The notes: a model not told the origin generated them from the sequence alone. DNA of 64,000 nucleotides from JBGZFC01 sp964631255 (GCA_964631255.1 CAZVWS010000001.1:1-64000); one strand, 5' to 3'. Positions 17,607 through 27,204 are shown, numbered from the stretch's first letter. Program-made: numbers and translations.

Positions 17607-17752
17607 TTAGATTGACGGCATCATTTTCTCAATTACATTTGAATCGGAACCTGTTTTTGTGAATGGAGTACAAAAATGTAAACATTTTTCTTTTTCATCT
17701 GTTTACTAAATAAAAAGAAGAAGTACCATAACCCCAAAAAAATTACGACAAA

Positions 17753-18253
17753 ATGAACAAAATAGCAATTCTTTACGGCTCTTCGAGCGGAAATACCGAA
17801 TCGGTAGCAAAACAAATTCAGCAACTCTTTGACAACAAAGCCGATATTTATAACGTGGATAATGTAAAACTGGATCAGATTAAGGATTATCCTTACCTAA
17901 TCTTGGGAACATCTACCACGGGCATTGGCGATTTGCAAGATGATTGGGATGGATTTTTGCCATCGTTTTCGAAAATGGATTTAGCGGGGAAAAAAGTAGC
18001 CATTTTCGCGTTGGGCGACAGTGCCTCTTTTTCGAGCAGCTTCGCAGAGTCGATGAAGGTTATTTATGACGAAATTCACGACAAAACAACCATCATTGGG
18101 CAAGTAGCCGACCAAGGTTATACTTACGACGATTCTGCCGCCGTGGTAGATGGCATGTGGGTTGGCTTGCCAATTGATGAGGACAACGAATACGATAAAA
18201 CAAAAGAGCGTTTGGCAAATTGGGTGCAACAGTTAGCTCCTCAGTTTGCATAA
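17753..18253 (+). CDS. fldA: Flavodoxin
   Basis: A 166-residue long-chain flavodoxin that carries low-potential electrons on FMN. The phosphate-binding loop is YGSSSGNTESVAKQI (about residues 9-23), the first aromatic loop lies in STTGIGDLQDDWDGF (about 55-69), and the second in GLGD-like FALGDSASFSSSFAESM (about 85-101). It may replace or accept electrons from ferredoxin in routes that feed the hydrogenase operon nearby, which is an inference. It stands alone, with a strong terminator behind it. Confidence 0.92.
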   Translation: MNKIAILYGSSSGNTESVAKQIQQLFDNKADIYNVDNVKLDQIKDYPYLILGTSTTGIGDLQDDWDGFLPSFSKMDLAGKKVAIFALGDSASFSSSFAESMKVIYDEIHDKTTIIGQVADQGYTYDDSAAVVDGMWVGLPIDEDNEYDKTKERLANWVQQLAPQFA

Positions 18254-18290
18254 CAATTACGCTTTTTCATTTTTATTTAATTACAAACTC

Positions 18291-18330
18291 ATGGAGATAA
18301 GTTTTAAGGACTTATCTCCATTATTTTTTT
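18291..18330 (+). terminator. Rho-independent terminator of the flavodoxin gene
   Basis: A perfect 12-bp stem (atggagataagt at 18291-18302; acttatctccat at 18310-18321), a 7-nt loop and a run of seven T residues (18324-18330). It lies between convergent fldA and gnd and probably works for fldA. Confidence 0.85.
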
Positions 18331-18339
18331 GCCGTTTCA

Positions 18340-19794
18340 TCACGCCTGATAGGTAGTTGATGCCGTATCGCCGCCAAGACCGGTCCAGTCTGTGTGGAAA
18401 AACTCGCCTCGCGGGCGGTCTGTTCTTTCGTATTGGTGCGCGCCAAAGTAGTCGCGTTGTGCTTGTAGCAGATTTGCCGGCAAACGTCCGCTGCAAAAGC
18501 CGTCCAGATAGCACAATGCCGATGTGAGCGCCGGAATGGCAATGCCGTTTTGTAGCGCGGCAGCGCAAACTCTACGCCAACCTTGCTGCGCTGCTTCGAT
18601 GGCATTTTTGAAAAACGAGTCGAATAACAGGTTTTCGAGTTGTGGATTTTTATCGAACGCATTTTTTATATCGCCCAAAAATCGGGAACGAATGATGCAA
18701 CCGCCTCGCCACATCAGGGCGATACCGCCATAGTTGAGGTTCCAACCGTTTTGTTTCGCAACTTCCATCATCAAATTGTAACCTTGTGCATACGATATTA
18801 TTTTTGCTCCATACAAAGCTTGCTCCAAATCTTGGATAAATTGCTGCTTGTCTCCTTTAAAATCGGGTTTGGTTGTGGCAATTGCCTTGGATGCTTTTAC
18901 TCGCAAATCTTTTTGTGCCGACAGGCAACGTGAAAAGACCGACTCGCCGATGAGCGTTAGCGGCACGCACAAATCGAGTGCCGAAATTGCTGTCCATTTG
19001 CCTGTTCCTTTTTGTCCTGCTACATCCAGAATATTGTCCACCAAAGCACTTCCATCGGTATCGCGGTATGCCAAAATATCGGTTGTAATATCTATCAGAT
19101 AAGAATCTAAGACTCCGGTTTTCCATTTTTTGAAAACTTCGTGTTGTTCAAAAGCATCCATCCGGAGCAGATTAGACATCAAGTGATATGCCTCGTTGAT
19201 AATTTGCATATCGCCATACTCTATGCCGTTGTGCACCATTTTCACGAAATGCCCCGAACCATCGTCGCCAACCCAGTCGCAGCAAGGCACGCCGTCATCT
19301 ACTTTTGCAGAGATGGATTGGAAAATATTTTTTATGTGTTGCCACGCTTCGGGCGATCCGCCGGGCATGATGGATGGACCATTCAACGCACCTTCTTCAC
19401 CACCCGAAACTCCCGCTCCCACGTATAGTAACCCTTTGCTTTCCACATATTTCACACGTCGCATGGTGTCGGTATATAGGCTGTTGCCCCCGTCAATAAT
19501 TATATCGCCGGGCTCTAACAGGGGAATTAGTTTTTCTATGAAATCGTCCACTGCCGTACCGGCTTTTACCAACATCATTACTTTGCGTGGTCGCTCGATG
19601 GAATCCACAAATTGTTGTAAGGTGTGTGCCCCGATAAAATTTTTACCTTTGCCCCTTCCTTGCAAAAAGGCATCTACTTTGGCTACCGTGCGATTAAAAA
19701 CTGCCACGGTAAAACCTTTGTTTTCCATATTTAGAACCAGATTTTCGCCCATCACGGCCAATCCGATTAATCCGATGTCTGCTAATTTTTTCAT
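18340..19794 (-). CDS. gnd: 6-phosphogluconate dehydrogenase, decarboxylating
   Basis: Oxidises 6-phosphogluconate to ribulose 5-phosphate and CO2 with NADP. The 484-residue protein has the Rossmann motif IGLAVMGENLVLNMENKG (about residues 7-24), the NRTVAKVD loop for the NADP phosphate, and the substrate signature DDGSGHFVKMVHNGIEYGD near 182-200. The C-terminal tail has HQYERTDRPRGEFFHTDW. The start at 19794 gives the usual N-terminus; an upstream in-frame ATG at 19827 would add 11 untypical residues. zwf and pgl are not adjacent, unlike in several Bacteroides. Confidence 0.95.
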   Translation of the reverse strand: MKKLADIGLIGLAVMGENLVLNMENKGFTVAVFNRTVAKVDAFLQGRGKGKNFIGAHTLQQFVDSIERPRKVMMLVKAGTAVDDFIEKLIPLLEPGDIIIDGGNSLYTDTMRRVKYVESKGLLYVGAGVSGGEEGALNGPSIMPGGSPEAWQHIKNIFQSISAKVDDGVPCCDWVGDDGSGHFVKMVHNGIEYGDMQIINEAYHLMSNLLRMDAFEQHEVFKKWKTGVLDSYLIDITTDILAYRDTDGSALVDNILDVAGQKGTGKWTAISALDLCVPLTLIGESVFSRCLSAQKDLRVKASKAIATTKPDFKGDKQQFIQDLEQALYGAKIISYAQGYNLMMEVAKQNGWNLNYGGIALMWRGGCIIRSRFLGDIKNAFDKNPQLENLLFDSFFKNAIEAAQQGWRRVCAAALQNGIAIPALTSALCYLDGFCSGRLPANLLQAQRDYFGAHQYERTDRPRGEFFHTDWTGLGGDTASTTYQA

Positions 19795-19862
19795 TTTATA
19801 TTGCTTGAAATTCTTTTTTATAATCATGTATTAATAAACATTGGTACTGACCGATGGAATGT

Positions 19863-21932
19863 TTATTGCATCCGTTTGATGATACTGTAGGACTGCACTA
19901 CTCCCAATTCTCCCGCTTTGCGCAAATCGTCCAAACCGAGATTGGTTTCACCAATAGAAAGGCGGGCAATTCCTCTGTTGAAATAAGCTTCGGCAAAATC
20001 GGGCTCCAACTCTATTGCTCGGTTGTAATCGGTAATTGCCGCCCGATAATCGTTTTCTAAACAAAAAATCTCGGCACGGTTGTAATAGGCGTAGATATTG
20101 TTCGGCTCCAATTGCAAAACCCGCTCATAATCGAGTAATATTCCGTTGTATCGCAACGATTTGGTCGATATTTCGGGCAGTACAGAGCTTGCTATTTGGG
20201 GTTGATTTTTTGGTAAATTGGCGGGTTTGTCCGGTTCTTCAATTTTCACTTCGGGTATGGTAATTGGCTCTAACTCCAATTGCTTGGTACGAATTACGGC
20301 TCGTTCAAAATATGCGTTTCCGTTTTTGGGATTCAATTGGATTCCTTTTTCTAAATCTTTCAAAGCGTTTTCATAATCTTGCACCAGAACAAAATCAATG
20401 GCTCTACCAAAATACAACGACTCGTCATCGGTTTTTTGAGCTATCAATTTGGAATAGTTTTCGATGGAACGAAAATGTGTTTGCACTTGCAGCTCGTTGA
20501 GTGGAGCATCGTTGTTTGCCATTTTCAACGTCCAATTCAGATTTAAATCACGATTGGCTTTTTCTAACGATTGGGAGTAATAAACCGGTCTGTTCACATC
20601 GTGCACTTTAACGTAGTAGGTCATGACAAATTTTGGCTCACGAGCAATGTTTGCATCTCGGTCTTGTACTTTTCCGCGCGATTCTCGCTGGTACTTATTT
20701 TTGCTTTGTTCTTCCGTTTTTTTATCGGCAACAACCAACAAATTAAATTTCTCGATGTCTTGATCCGTTTGTTCACGCGTATCTTTCGTATCTGTCTGTT
20801 CATCTTTTTTTCTACCGTCAACCGGGTTCACGGTAGCCCGTTGGCGTGCTTTTGCCTCTTCGCTGCGCGCAGTGAGATAATCTTTTTCTGCTCCACGCAA
20901 ATCATTCAATTGCCTTTTTAAATCGGCACGCATGTAGTAACCGGTAAAAAAGTCGGGATGCTCTTTCAGCACCCTATTCAAGTCAGCAATTGCCTTTTGG
21001 TTGTCGCCAATTTCGTTGTAGAGCATGGCTCTATTTAGGAAAGCGATGGTATTGGTAGGCTCTAACTCAATCACTTTGTCAAAATCTTTTATCGCCCTAT
21101 TGTTGTCGGCTACTTGCGCACGCAACAGCCCCCGATTGAAACGAGCAATCAAATTTTCGCTATCCATTTCTACCACTCTGTCATAGTCTGCCATGGAGCC
21201 ACGCAAGTCGTTCAGATTATATTTCACGAGACCTCGGTTGATGTAATTTCCCTCGAAATAGGGGTCTAACCGAATGGCTTCATCCAAATCTGCAAGTGCT
21301 TTGTTATACTCTTTTTGTTGTAAATAGAGCAGTCCGCGAGCAGAAAACGATTGACTTGTATATGGGTCGGTTTCTATTGCTTTTTCTATGTTTTGCATTG
21401 CTTTGGTAGTATCTTCTTGCTCTAAATACATCTGAGCCCGGGTGAGATAACCCGGTGTGTAATCGGGAAATCGGCGAAGCAACACTTCAAAAAACTTGTC
21501 GGCAATTTCATAATCTTTCATCTCTACGTTCACTATTGCCATGTTTACCAACGTAAGTTTATCTTCTGGAAAGAACTCCAAACTTCGTTGATAATCGGAT
21601 GCAGCCAAATCAAATTTATCCTGGTTTTGTCGTGCCGCACCACGCAACTGATACGCCGCCGTGTAATACGGATTTCGCTCCAAACAGAGATTGGCATCTT
21701 CTTCGGCTCCTTTGAAATCGTCTAACATGAATTTTGCCATCGCCCTAAAATAGTATGGGTCTGCCAAGTATGGTTTGGCGGTTACAACTTGATTAAAGTA
21801 CTGTATTGCCAACACGTAATCTTCAAAATAGAGTGCATTTTTGCCGATAGTCATCACTCTATCTGTATTTACTTGGGCAGTTAATGACGTGGTTGTCAAA
21901 ACGATGAAAAGCGAAAGAATTATTTTTTTCAT
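19863..21932 (-). CDS. Periplasmic TPR-repeat protein
   Basis: An exported protein of 689 residues: a signal peptide (Lys-Lys then hydrophobic through about residue 18), at least nine tetratricopeptide repeats in residues 22-370, a charged low-complexity linker rich in Lys, Gln and Asp (about 370-435), and a C-terminal part with further TPRs (about 500-689). Probably a protein-interaction scaffold in the cell envelope. It follows tsaE by 51 bp in the same direction as porX-tsaE. The start is taken at 21932, where the signal peptide begins. No enzyme domain is seen. Confidence 0.8.
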   Translation of the reverse strand: MKKIILSLFIVLTTTSLTAQVNTDRVMTIGKNALYFEDYVLAIQYFNQVVTAKPYLADPYYFRAMAKFMLDDFKGAEEDANLCLERNPYYTAAYQLRGAARQNQDKFDLAASDYQRSLEFFPEDKLTLVNMAIVNVEMKDYEIADKFFEVLLRRFPDYTPGYLTRAQMYLEQEDTTKAMQNIEKAIETDPYTSQSFSARGLLYLQQKEYNKALADLDEAIRLDPYFEGNYINRGLVKYNLNDLRGSMADYDRVVEMDSENLIARFNRGLLRAQVADNNRAIKDFDKVIELEPTNTIAFLNRAMLYNEIGDNQKAIADLNRVLKEHPDFFTGYYMRADLKRQLNDLRGAEKDYLTARSEEAKARQRATVNPVDGRKKDEQTDTKDTREQTDQDIEKFNLLVVADKKTEEQSKNKYQRESRGKVQDRDANIAREPKFVMTYYVKVHDVNRPVYYSQSLEKANRDLNLNWTLKMANNDAPLNELQVQTHFRSIENYSKLIAQKTDDESLYFGRAIDFVLVQDYENALKDLEKGIQLNPKNGNAYFERAVIRTKQLELEPITIPEVKIEEPDKPANLPKNQPQIASSVLPEISTKSLRYNGILLDYERVLQLEPNNIYAYYNRAEIFCLENDYRAAITDYNRAIELEPDFAEAYFNRGIARLSIGETNLGLDDLRKAGELGVVQSYSIIKRMQ

Positions 21933-21983
21933 TATCTGGTTTTTTCTTCTCTGTGTAGATAGTTGAGATGATTTTGCGCGCAA

Positions 21984-22400
21984 TTAGTTTAAAAACTCCA
22001 CCACTCTTTTTTTGTCCTCCGTTTCCCGAATGGTGATTTTTTGGGTTTCATCGGGCAAAATCGGTTCAATGAGTTCGGGCCATTCAATGAAACAGAGATT
22101 ACCGCTATACAGATAATCGCCGCAACCAAAATCTACAGCCTCCTGCAGCTTGTTGATTCTGTAAAAATCGAAGTGATAGACAGTTTTGCCGTCGTTTGCT
22201 CCGTACTCGTTCACGATGGCAAAAGTGGGACTGGTAATTGTTTCTTCAACTCCCAATTTTTCACAAATTGCCTTGATAAAGGTGGTTTTACCCACACCCA
22301 TTTCGCCGTAAAAAGCAAACACTTTATAATTGCTCATGTTATCAATAAATGTTTGTGCTGCTGTTTGTATATCGGAAATATCGTTTATCTCAATTTTCAT
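21984..22400 (-). CDS. tsaE: tRNA threonylcarbamoyladenosine biosynthesis ATPase TsaE
   Basis: ATPase of the TsaBDE complex that makes the t6A37 modification in tRNAs reading ANN codons. The 138-residue protein has Walker A GEMGVGKTTFIKAI (about 32-45), the switch-like TSPTFAIVNEY (about 57-67), a DFYRI segment and the conserved FIEWPE near 108. It starts 2 bp after the end of the porX gene. Confidence 0.93.
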   Translation of the reverse strand: MKIEINDISDIQTAAQTFIDNMSNYKVFAFYGEMGVGKTTFIKAICEKLGVEETITSPTFAIVNEYGANDGKTVYHFDFYRINKLQEAVDFGCGDYLYSGNLCFIEWPELIEPILPDETQKITIRETEDKKRVVEFLN

Positions 22401-22402
22401 AT

Positions 22403-23944
22403 CTATTTGGGTATAAGCGTCATGAATGGAATTATCATCTCTTCCATCGATATGCCGCCATGCTGAAAAGTATTGTTAAAATAAGAGACGTAGTAATTGT
22501 AATTGTTGGGATAAGCAAAAAAATCTTCGTTGAGGGCGAACACGTATTTCGTGCTCACGTTGGGCGATGGTAGTCCAATTTTTTCGGGATTGGATATGGA
22601 GTAAACTTTTTTTACGTCGTATGCCAAATTTTTTCCCAATTTATACCGCAAGTTGGTATTGGTATTTCGATCGCCTACAATTTTTTGCGCATTTTTTACC
22701 CGAATGGTGCCGTGGTCTGTTGTTAAAACTACTTTGTAGCCTTTTTGGGCAATTTTTTTGAGCAACACCAGCAGCGGCGAGTGCAAAAACCAAGAACGTG
22801 TAAGAGAACGATAGGCAGACTCGTTGGACGCCAATTCTCTAATCATGCGCGACTCGGTACGTGCATGCGAAAGCATATCTATAAAATTGAACACCAATAC
22901 ATTCAACTCATTTTTCTCTAAATCAGAAAATTGAGAAATCAGTTTATCGGCTTCGGCATTCGAGTTTATTTTGTGGTAAGAGAACGCGTGCTTTCTTCGG
23001 TATCTGTCAAATTGCGACTGGATGAGTGGCTCTTCTAACAGGTTTTTGCCCTCGTCTTCCTCCTCATCTACCCACAACTCGGGAAACATTTTGGATATTT
23101 GCAAAGGCATCAGACCAGAAAAAATAGCATTGCGAGCATATTGTGTTGCCGTAGGCAAAATACTTAAGTAGGTGTCTTCTACAAAAGTAAAATCTTCTGC
23201 AACAAGGTCTTTTATGGAGTTCCACTGGTCTAATCTGAAATTGTCTATTAAGATAAAAAAGAGTTTCTCGTCTTTGTCTAACGATGGGAAAATGTGCGTT
23301 TTAAACAAATCGTTACTCAAAACCGGTCTATCCTCGTCTTGAAACCACGATTCGTAGTTGCGCTTAATAAATTTTCCAAATTCTTTGTTGGCTTCCGATT
23401 TTTGCATCATTAGCATTTCTTGCATCGGATTTTGACTTTGATCAAACTCCAGCTCCCAATAAACCAACTTTTTATAAACCTCTTGCCAATCTTTTACCGA
23501 GTTGCAATTATTTATCTCGTTGCTGAGTTTGCTAAATTCTTCGCGATAGTTTGCCGTGTTTTCTTCGCTAATGATATCTTTTTTGTCGAGATTCTTTTTT
23601 ATGGTAAGCAAAATCTGGTTCGGGTTGACCGGTTTTATCAAATAATCGGCAATTTTTCTACCAATTGCCTTGTTCATAATCCCCTCATCCTCACTTTTTG
23701 TAATCATCACCACGGGCACGTTGGGCAAAATGGCATTTATCTCGGTAAGCGTTTCCAGACCGGACAATCCGGGCATGTGCTCATCCAGAAAAATGAGGTC
23801 ATAAAAAGATTCCCTACATTTTTCAAGACCATCTTGTCCGCTATTTACCGTATCCACGTCGTACCCTTTTTCTTGTAAAAAAAGAATATATGGTTTCAAT
23901 AGGTCTATCTCATCATCAATCCAAAGTAGGCGCGCATTTTTCAT
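22403..23944 (-). CDS. porX: PorX-type response regulator with PglZ domain
   Basis: A 513-residue regulator. Residues 1-120 are a receiver domain with the acidic pair D10-D11, phosphoacceptor D54 in FLDEHMPGLSG and the VVMITKSE segment. The rest is a PglZ/alkaline-phosphatase-like domain with IDNFRLDQWN and TTDHGTIRVKNA as metal-site segments. In Porphyromonas gingivalis PorX controls the type IX secretion genes through PorY and SigP and has nucleotide phosphodiesterase activity. No type IX genes are seen in this window. The start at 23944 removes 35 extra residues of an upstream in-frame start. Confidence 0.88.
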   Translation of the reverse strand: MKNARLLWIDDEIDLLKPYILFLQEKGYDVDTVNSGQDGLEKCRESFYDLIFLDEHMPGLSGLETLTEINAILPNVPVVMITKSEDEGIMNKAIGRKIADYLIKPVNPNQILLTIKKNLDKKDIISEENTANYREEFSKLSNEINNCNSVKDWQEVYKKLVYWELEFDQSQNPMQEMLMMQKSEANKEFGKFIKRNYESWFQDEDRPVLSNDLFKTHIFPSLDKDEKLFFILIDNFRLDQWNSIKDLVAEDFTFVEDTYLSILPTATQYARNAIFSGLMPLQISKMFPELWVDEEEDEGKNLLEEPLIQSQFDRYRRKHAFSYHKINSNAEADKLISQFSDLEKNELNVLVFNFIDMLSHARTESRMIRELASNESAYRSLTRSWFLHSPLLVLLKKIAQKGYKVVLTTDHGTIRVKNAQKIVGDRNTNTNLRYKLGKNLAYDVKKVYSISNPEKIGLPSPNVSTKYVFALNEDFFAYPNNYNYYVSYFNNTFQHGGISMEEMIIPFMTLIPK

Positions 23945-24400
23945 TATCGAAGTCTTTTTTATATTTTCCACAAATATACATAATCCCCGAAGTTTTCGGA
24001 GATTTTTTTTCTGAAAAAAACTTATTAAGCCGATTAACACGGCAAGCACAAATTACATTTGCATATATCGAAAAAAAACTTTATTTTTGTTTTTATTATT
24101 GGATAAAACGCATCAAGTATTTCATATATATCTTATAACGAGTATTTTATCGGTAATATTTTTTCAATATTAGGGTTCTTTTTTATCTTCATTGGGTAGA
24201 TGAATATGCTTTAATTCATTATAACAAAATGCAGATAATAACAGTTTTATTACATAAACTCTATAAACAAACGCCAAAATATCTTATAAACCAAAGGAGT
24301 AATTTTTGAATACAGCAATCGGAAACCGAACACGCTTTGGCATGCCGAAATAATTGGTATAAACAATTTTACTCCAAATACTTATCAAAAAAATAAATTT
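23945..24400. promoter_or_regulatory. Divergent spacer between porX and rocD with a possible leader peptide
   Basis: This 456-bp AT-rich spacer has no full gene. A strong Shine-Dalgarno, rare in this phylum (aaaggag at 24293-24299), sits 6 bp before a TTG that opens a 15-codon frame (24306-24353) with two arginine codons near its middle. It ends 47 bp before rocD and might be an arginine-responsive leader, but chance cannot be excluded. Confidence 0.3.
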
Positions 24401-25630
24401 ATGACAATCACTGAAAAATCAAAACAATTCATTGCCCAAGAAGACAAGTACGGCGCACACAACTACCACCCGCTGCCCGTAGTTTTGGCACGCGGAAAAG
24501 GTGCTTTTGTGTGGGATGTGGACGGAAAACGCTATTTCGATTTTCTATCGGCATACTCGGCAGTAAATCAAGGACATTGCCATCCAAAAATTGTAAATGC
24601 GCTGAAAGAACAAGCAGAAACTCTATGCCTGACATCGCGTGCATTCTACAACGATTGCCTTGGACCATACGAAGAATTTGTGCATAATTATTTTGGTTAC
24701 GATAAAATGTTGCCAATGAACTCCGGTGCCGAAGCAGTGGAAACTGCTTTGAAACTGGCTCGCAAATGGGGTTATCAGAAAAAAGGAATTCCCGAAAACG
24801 AAGCTATCATTATTGCATGTGAAGGAAATTTCCACGGCAGAACCATTACCATTGTTTCCATTTCTACAGATGGCGATGCACGCGCCGATTATGGCCCCTA
24901 CACGCCCGGTATCGAAGTAATTCCCTACAATGATGTGGATGCGGTACAAAAAATATTTGACGAAAAAGGCGATAAAATTGCCGGTTTATTGGTAGAACCC
25001 ATTCAAGGCGAAGCGGGAGTTTTTGTTCCCGACGAAGGCTATCTGAAAGCATGTAAACACCTCTGCGACCAAAACAATGTACTTTTCATTGCAGACGAAG
25101 TACAAACAGGTATTGCCCGTACCGGCAAACTATTGTGTTGCGACCACGAAGATATCCGTCCCGATATCGTGATTTTGGGTAAAGCTATTTCGGGAGGTGT
25201 ACTGCCCGTATCGGCAATTCTTGCTGATGACGAAATCATGATGACCATCCAACCCGGACAACACGGTTCTACCTTTGGTGGATTCCCGTTGGCTTGTAAA
25301 GTAGCAACCGCTGCTTTAGAGGTAGTTAGAGATGAAAAATTGGCAGAAAAAGCAGAATATTTGGGGAAATTATTCCGCGACGAAATGGCAAAAATGAAAA
25401 GCCCGTTCGTGAAAGTGATTCGTGGAAAAGGATTGTTGAATGCCATCGTGATTGAGCCACACAACGGCAAAGAGGCTTGGGACGTTTGTCTGAAAATGGC
25501 AGAAAACGGTCTGTTGGCAAAACCAACGCATCAGCATATTATTCGTTTTGCTCCTCCATTGGTTATCACCGAAGCAGAATTAATGGAAGCTATCGAAATT
25601 ATTAAAACTTCTATCAAAACATTAGAATAA
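24401..25630 (+). CDS. rocD: Ornithine aminotransferase
   Basis: PLP enzyme converting ornithine and 2-oxoglutarate to glutamate 5-semialdehyde and glutamate. The 409-residue class III aminotransferase has NSGAEAVETALKLARKW near residue 107, the metal/PLP signature around LFIADEVQTGIARTGK near 229-244, and the PLP lysine in ILGKAISGGVLPVSA near 260-274. QHGSTFGGFPLACKVA follows near 287. It is followed 96 bp later by ctlX, supporting a role in arginine, citrulline and ornithine breakdown. Confidence 0.93.
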   Translation: MTITEKSKQFIAQEDKYGAHNYHPLPVVLARGKGAFVWDVDGKRYFDFLSAYSAVNQGHCHPKIVNALKEQAETLCLTSRAFYNDCLGPYEEFVHNYFGYDKMLPMNSGAEAVETALKLARKWGYQKKGIPENEAIIIACEGNFHGRTITIVSISTDGDARADYGPYTPGIEVIPYNDVDAVQKIFDEKGDKIAGLLVEPIQGEAGVFVPDEGYLKACKHLCDQNNVLFIADEVQTGIARTGKLLCCDHEDIRPDIVILGKAISGGVLPVSAILADDEIMMTIQPGQHGSTFGGFPLACKVATAALEVVRDEKLAEKAEYLGKLFRDEMAKMKSPFVKVIRGKGLLNAIVIEPHNGKEAWDVCLKMAENGLLAKPTHQHIIRFAPPLVITEAELMEAIEIIKTSIKTLE

Positions 25631-25642
25631 GAAAATTGTCTC

Positions 25643-25690
25643 ATATACAGGGTCAATGCTCGCAACTTTGGGCTAAGACCCCGTGTATGT
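25643..25690 (+). promoter_or_regulatory. Stem-loop between rocD and ctlX
   Basis: An imperfect inverted repeat (catatacagggtc at 25642-25654 with gaccccgtgtatg at 25677-25689) is followed by a short T-run (25693-25698). It could terminate or attenuate transcription from rocD into ctlX. Confidence 0.45.
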
Positions 25691-25726
25691 ACTTTTTTCA
25701 AACTTCTGAATCTTAAAGTTAGCAAT

Positions 25727-26629
25727 ATGCAAACAACTTCAAGAATATTGATGGTTCGCCCGGTTAGGTTCGCGTTTAACGAAGAAACTGCCGGCAACAA
25801 TTATTTCCAACAAAAAAATGAGCAAGAAAACGTGGCAGAAAAAGCGTTAAACGAATTTGATGCTTTCGTAAATTTGCTCCGTGCCAACGATGTGGATGTA
25901 ATTGTAGTGCAAGACACACCCGAACCATGGACTCCCGATTCGGTATTTCCAAACAACTGGTTTTCATCGCACATCAGTGGCGAGTTGGTGCTATATCCTA
26001 TGTATGCCGAAAACCGCCGCCAAGAGCGCAAACCCGAAGTTTTGAAACTGCTTCGCAACAAAATAAATCACACCAAAATTATTGACTTGACCGGCTGGGA
26101 AGAAAAAAACGAGTTTCTGGAAGGCACGGGAAGCATGATTTTTGACAGAGATAAACGGATAACCTACGCCTGTCGCTCGCCGCGCACATCGGAAAAAGTG
26201 ATACGCGATTTCTGCTCGCAAATGAATTTTGACGCGGTAGTTTTTGATTCGTTCGACAAAAACGGCAATCTCATTTATCACACCAACGTGATGATGGAAG
26301 TGGGTAGTCAAGTAGCTATTGTTTGTTTAGAATCGATAAAAGACGAAACGGAAAGACAAAAAGTTGTCTCCAAACTGACAGAAACCGGAAAAGTTATCGT
26401 GGATATTTCGCTCGACCAAGTGGAGCAATTTGCCGGAAACATGCTCGAGTTGAAAAACAGAAATGGCAATCCGCTCATGATCATGTCGGCAACGGCACGC
26501 CGTGCACTTACACCACAACAGGAAGCCACCATTGCTACCTACAATAAAATTCTTTCGCCCGAACTGAATACAATTGAAATAAACGGTGGCGGTTCTGCTC
26601 GATGTATGATTGCAGAAATTTTTTATTGA
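25727..26629 (+). CDS. ctlX: Arginine-deiminase-related hydrolase, CtlX-like
   Basis: A 300-residue guanidino-group-modifying enzyme. It has VRPVRFAFNEETAGNN (residues 10-25), the FPNNWFSSH segment near 75, ending of the core with FLEGTGSMIFDRD near 128, the histidine in IYHTNVMMEVG near 188, and the C-terminal nucleophile in GGGSARCMIAEIFY. These are the Glu, His and Cys of the pentein fold. Close relatives are named CtlX for citrulline use; a dimethylarginine-type activity is possible. Downstream of rocD, its product route (ornithine) would feed that enzyme. Confidence 0.8.
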   Translation: MQTTSRILMVRPVRFAFNEETAGNNYFQQKNEQENVAEKALNEFDAFVNLLRANDVDVIVVQDTPEPWTPDSVFPNNWFSSHISGELVLYPMYAENRRQERKPEVLKLLRNKINHTKIIDLTGWEEKNEFLEGTGSMIFDRDKRITYACRSPRTSEKVIRDFCSQMNFDAVVFDSFDKNGNLIYHTNVMMEVGSQVAIVCLESIKDETERQKVVSKLTETGKVIVDISLDQVEQFAGNMLELKNRNGNPLMIMSATARRALTPQQEATIATYNKILSPELNTIEINGGGSARCMIAEIFY

Positions 26630-26718
26630 AACAAACTATTTCCATTTAAAAAAAGTCGAAAAACTATTTATTGGTTTTCAAAATAACCCTAAGTAATAAC
26701 ATTTTAATAATTAGAATC

Positions 26719-27135
26719 ATGTCATTTAGAACAGAATTAAAAGAATTCCTGATGCGCGGTAATGTCGTAGATATGGCCGTGGGTATTGTAATTGGTGGAG
26801 CTTTTGGCAAAATCGTAACCTCGTTTGTAAACGATATTTTGATGCCGCCCATTGCTATGCTATTTGGTCAAGGCAGCTTTGCCGATTTGAAAGTGGTGCT
26901 CAAACAAGCAGCTATTGATGCTGCCGGTGCAGAAGTTCCTGCTATCACGTGGAATTATGGAGCATTTATCCAAGCAGTTGTTGATTTTGTAATTATCGGC
27001 ACAGCAATCTTCATGGTAATTAAAGCGATGAACTCAATGAAACGCAAAAAAGAAGAAGCCCCCGAAGCTCCGGCAGAACCAACCAAAGAAGAAACTTTAT
27101 TGACAGAAATCCGCGATTTGTTGAAAAACAAATAA
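26719..27135 (+). CDS. mscL: Large-conductance mechanosensitive channel
   Basis: A 138-residue inner-membrane channel opened by membrane tension in hypoosmotic shock. It starts with the MscL pattern FLMRGNVVDMAVGIVIGGAF (residues 11-30, first membrane helix), then NDILMPPIAMLFG, and a second helix near 90-110 with FVIIGTAIFMVIKAMN. The Glu-rich C-terminal bundle ends in LTEIRDLLK. The start at 26719 gives the normal N-terminus; the upstream ATG at 26671 adds 16 unrelated residues. Confidence 0.95.
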   Translation: MSFRTELKEFLMRGNVVDMAVGIVIGGAFGKIVTSFVNDILMPPIAMLFGQGSFADLKVVLKQAAIDAAGAEVPAITWNYGAFIQAVVDFVIIGTAIFMVIKAMNSMKRKKEEAPEAPAEPTKEETLLTEIRDLLKNK

Positions 27136-27168
27136 ATAGATTTTTCTCCATAAATGAAAATTTGTAAA

Positions 27169-27204
27169 AACCGTCTGACCGATAATCGGCAAGACGGTTT
27201 TTTT
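27169..27204. terminator. Terminator between mscL and the repair gene
   Basis: An 8-bp stem (aaccgtct at 27169-27176; agacggtt at 27192-27199) with a 15-nt loop and TTTTTTT after it on the plus strand. A-residues before it mean it may also serve the convergent minus-strand gene, whose stop overlaps the T-run. Confidence 0.8.
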
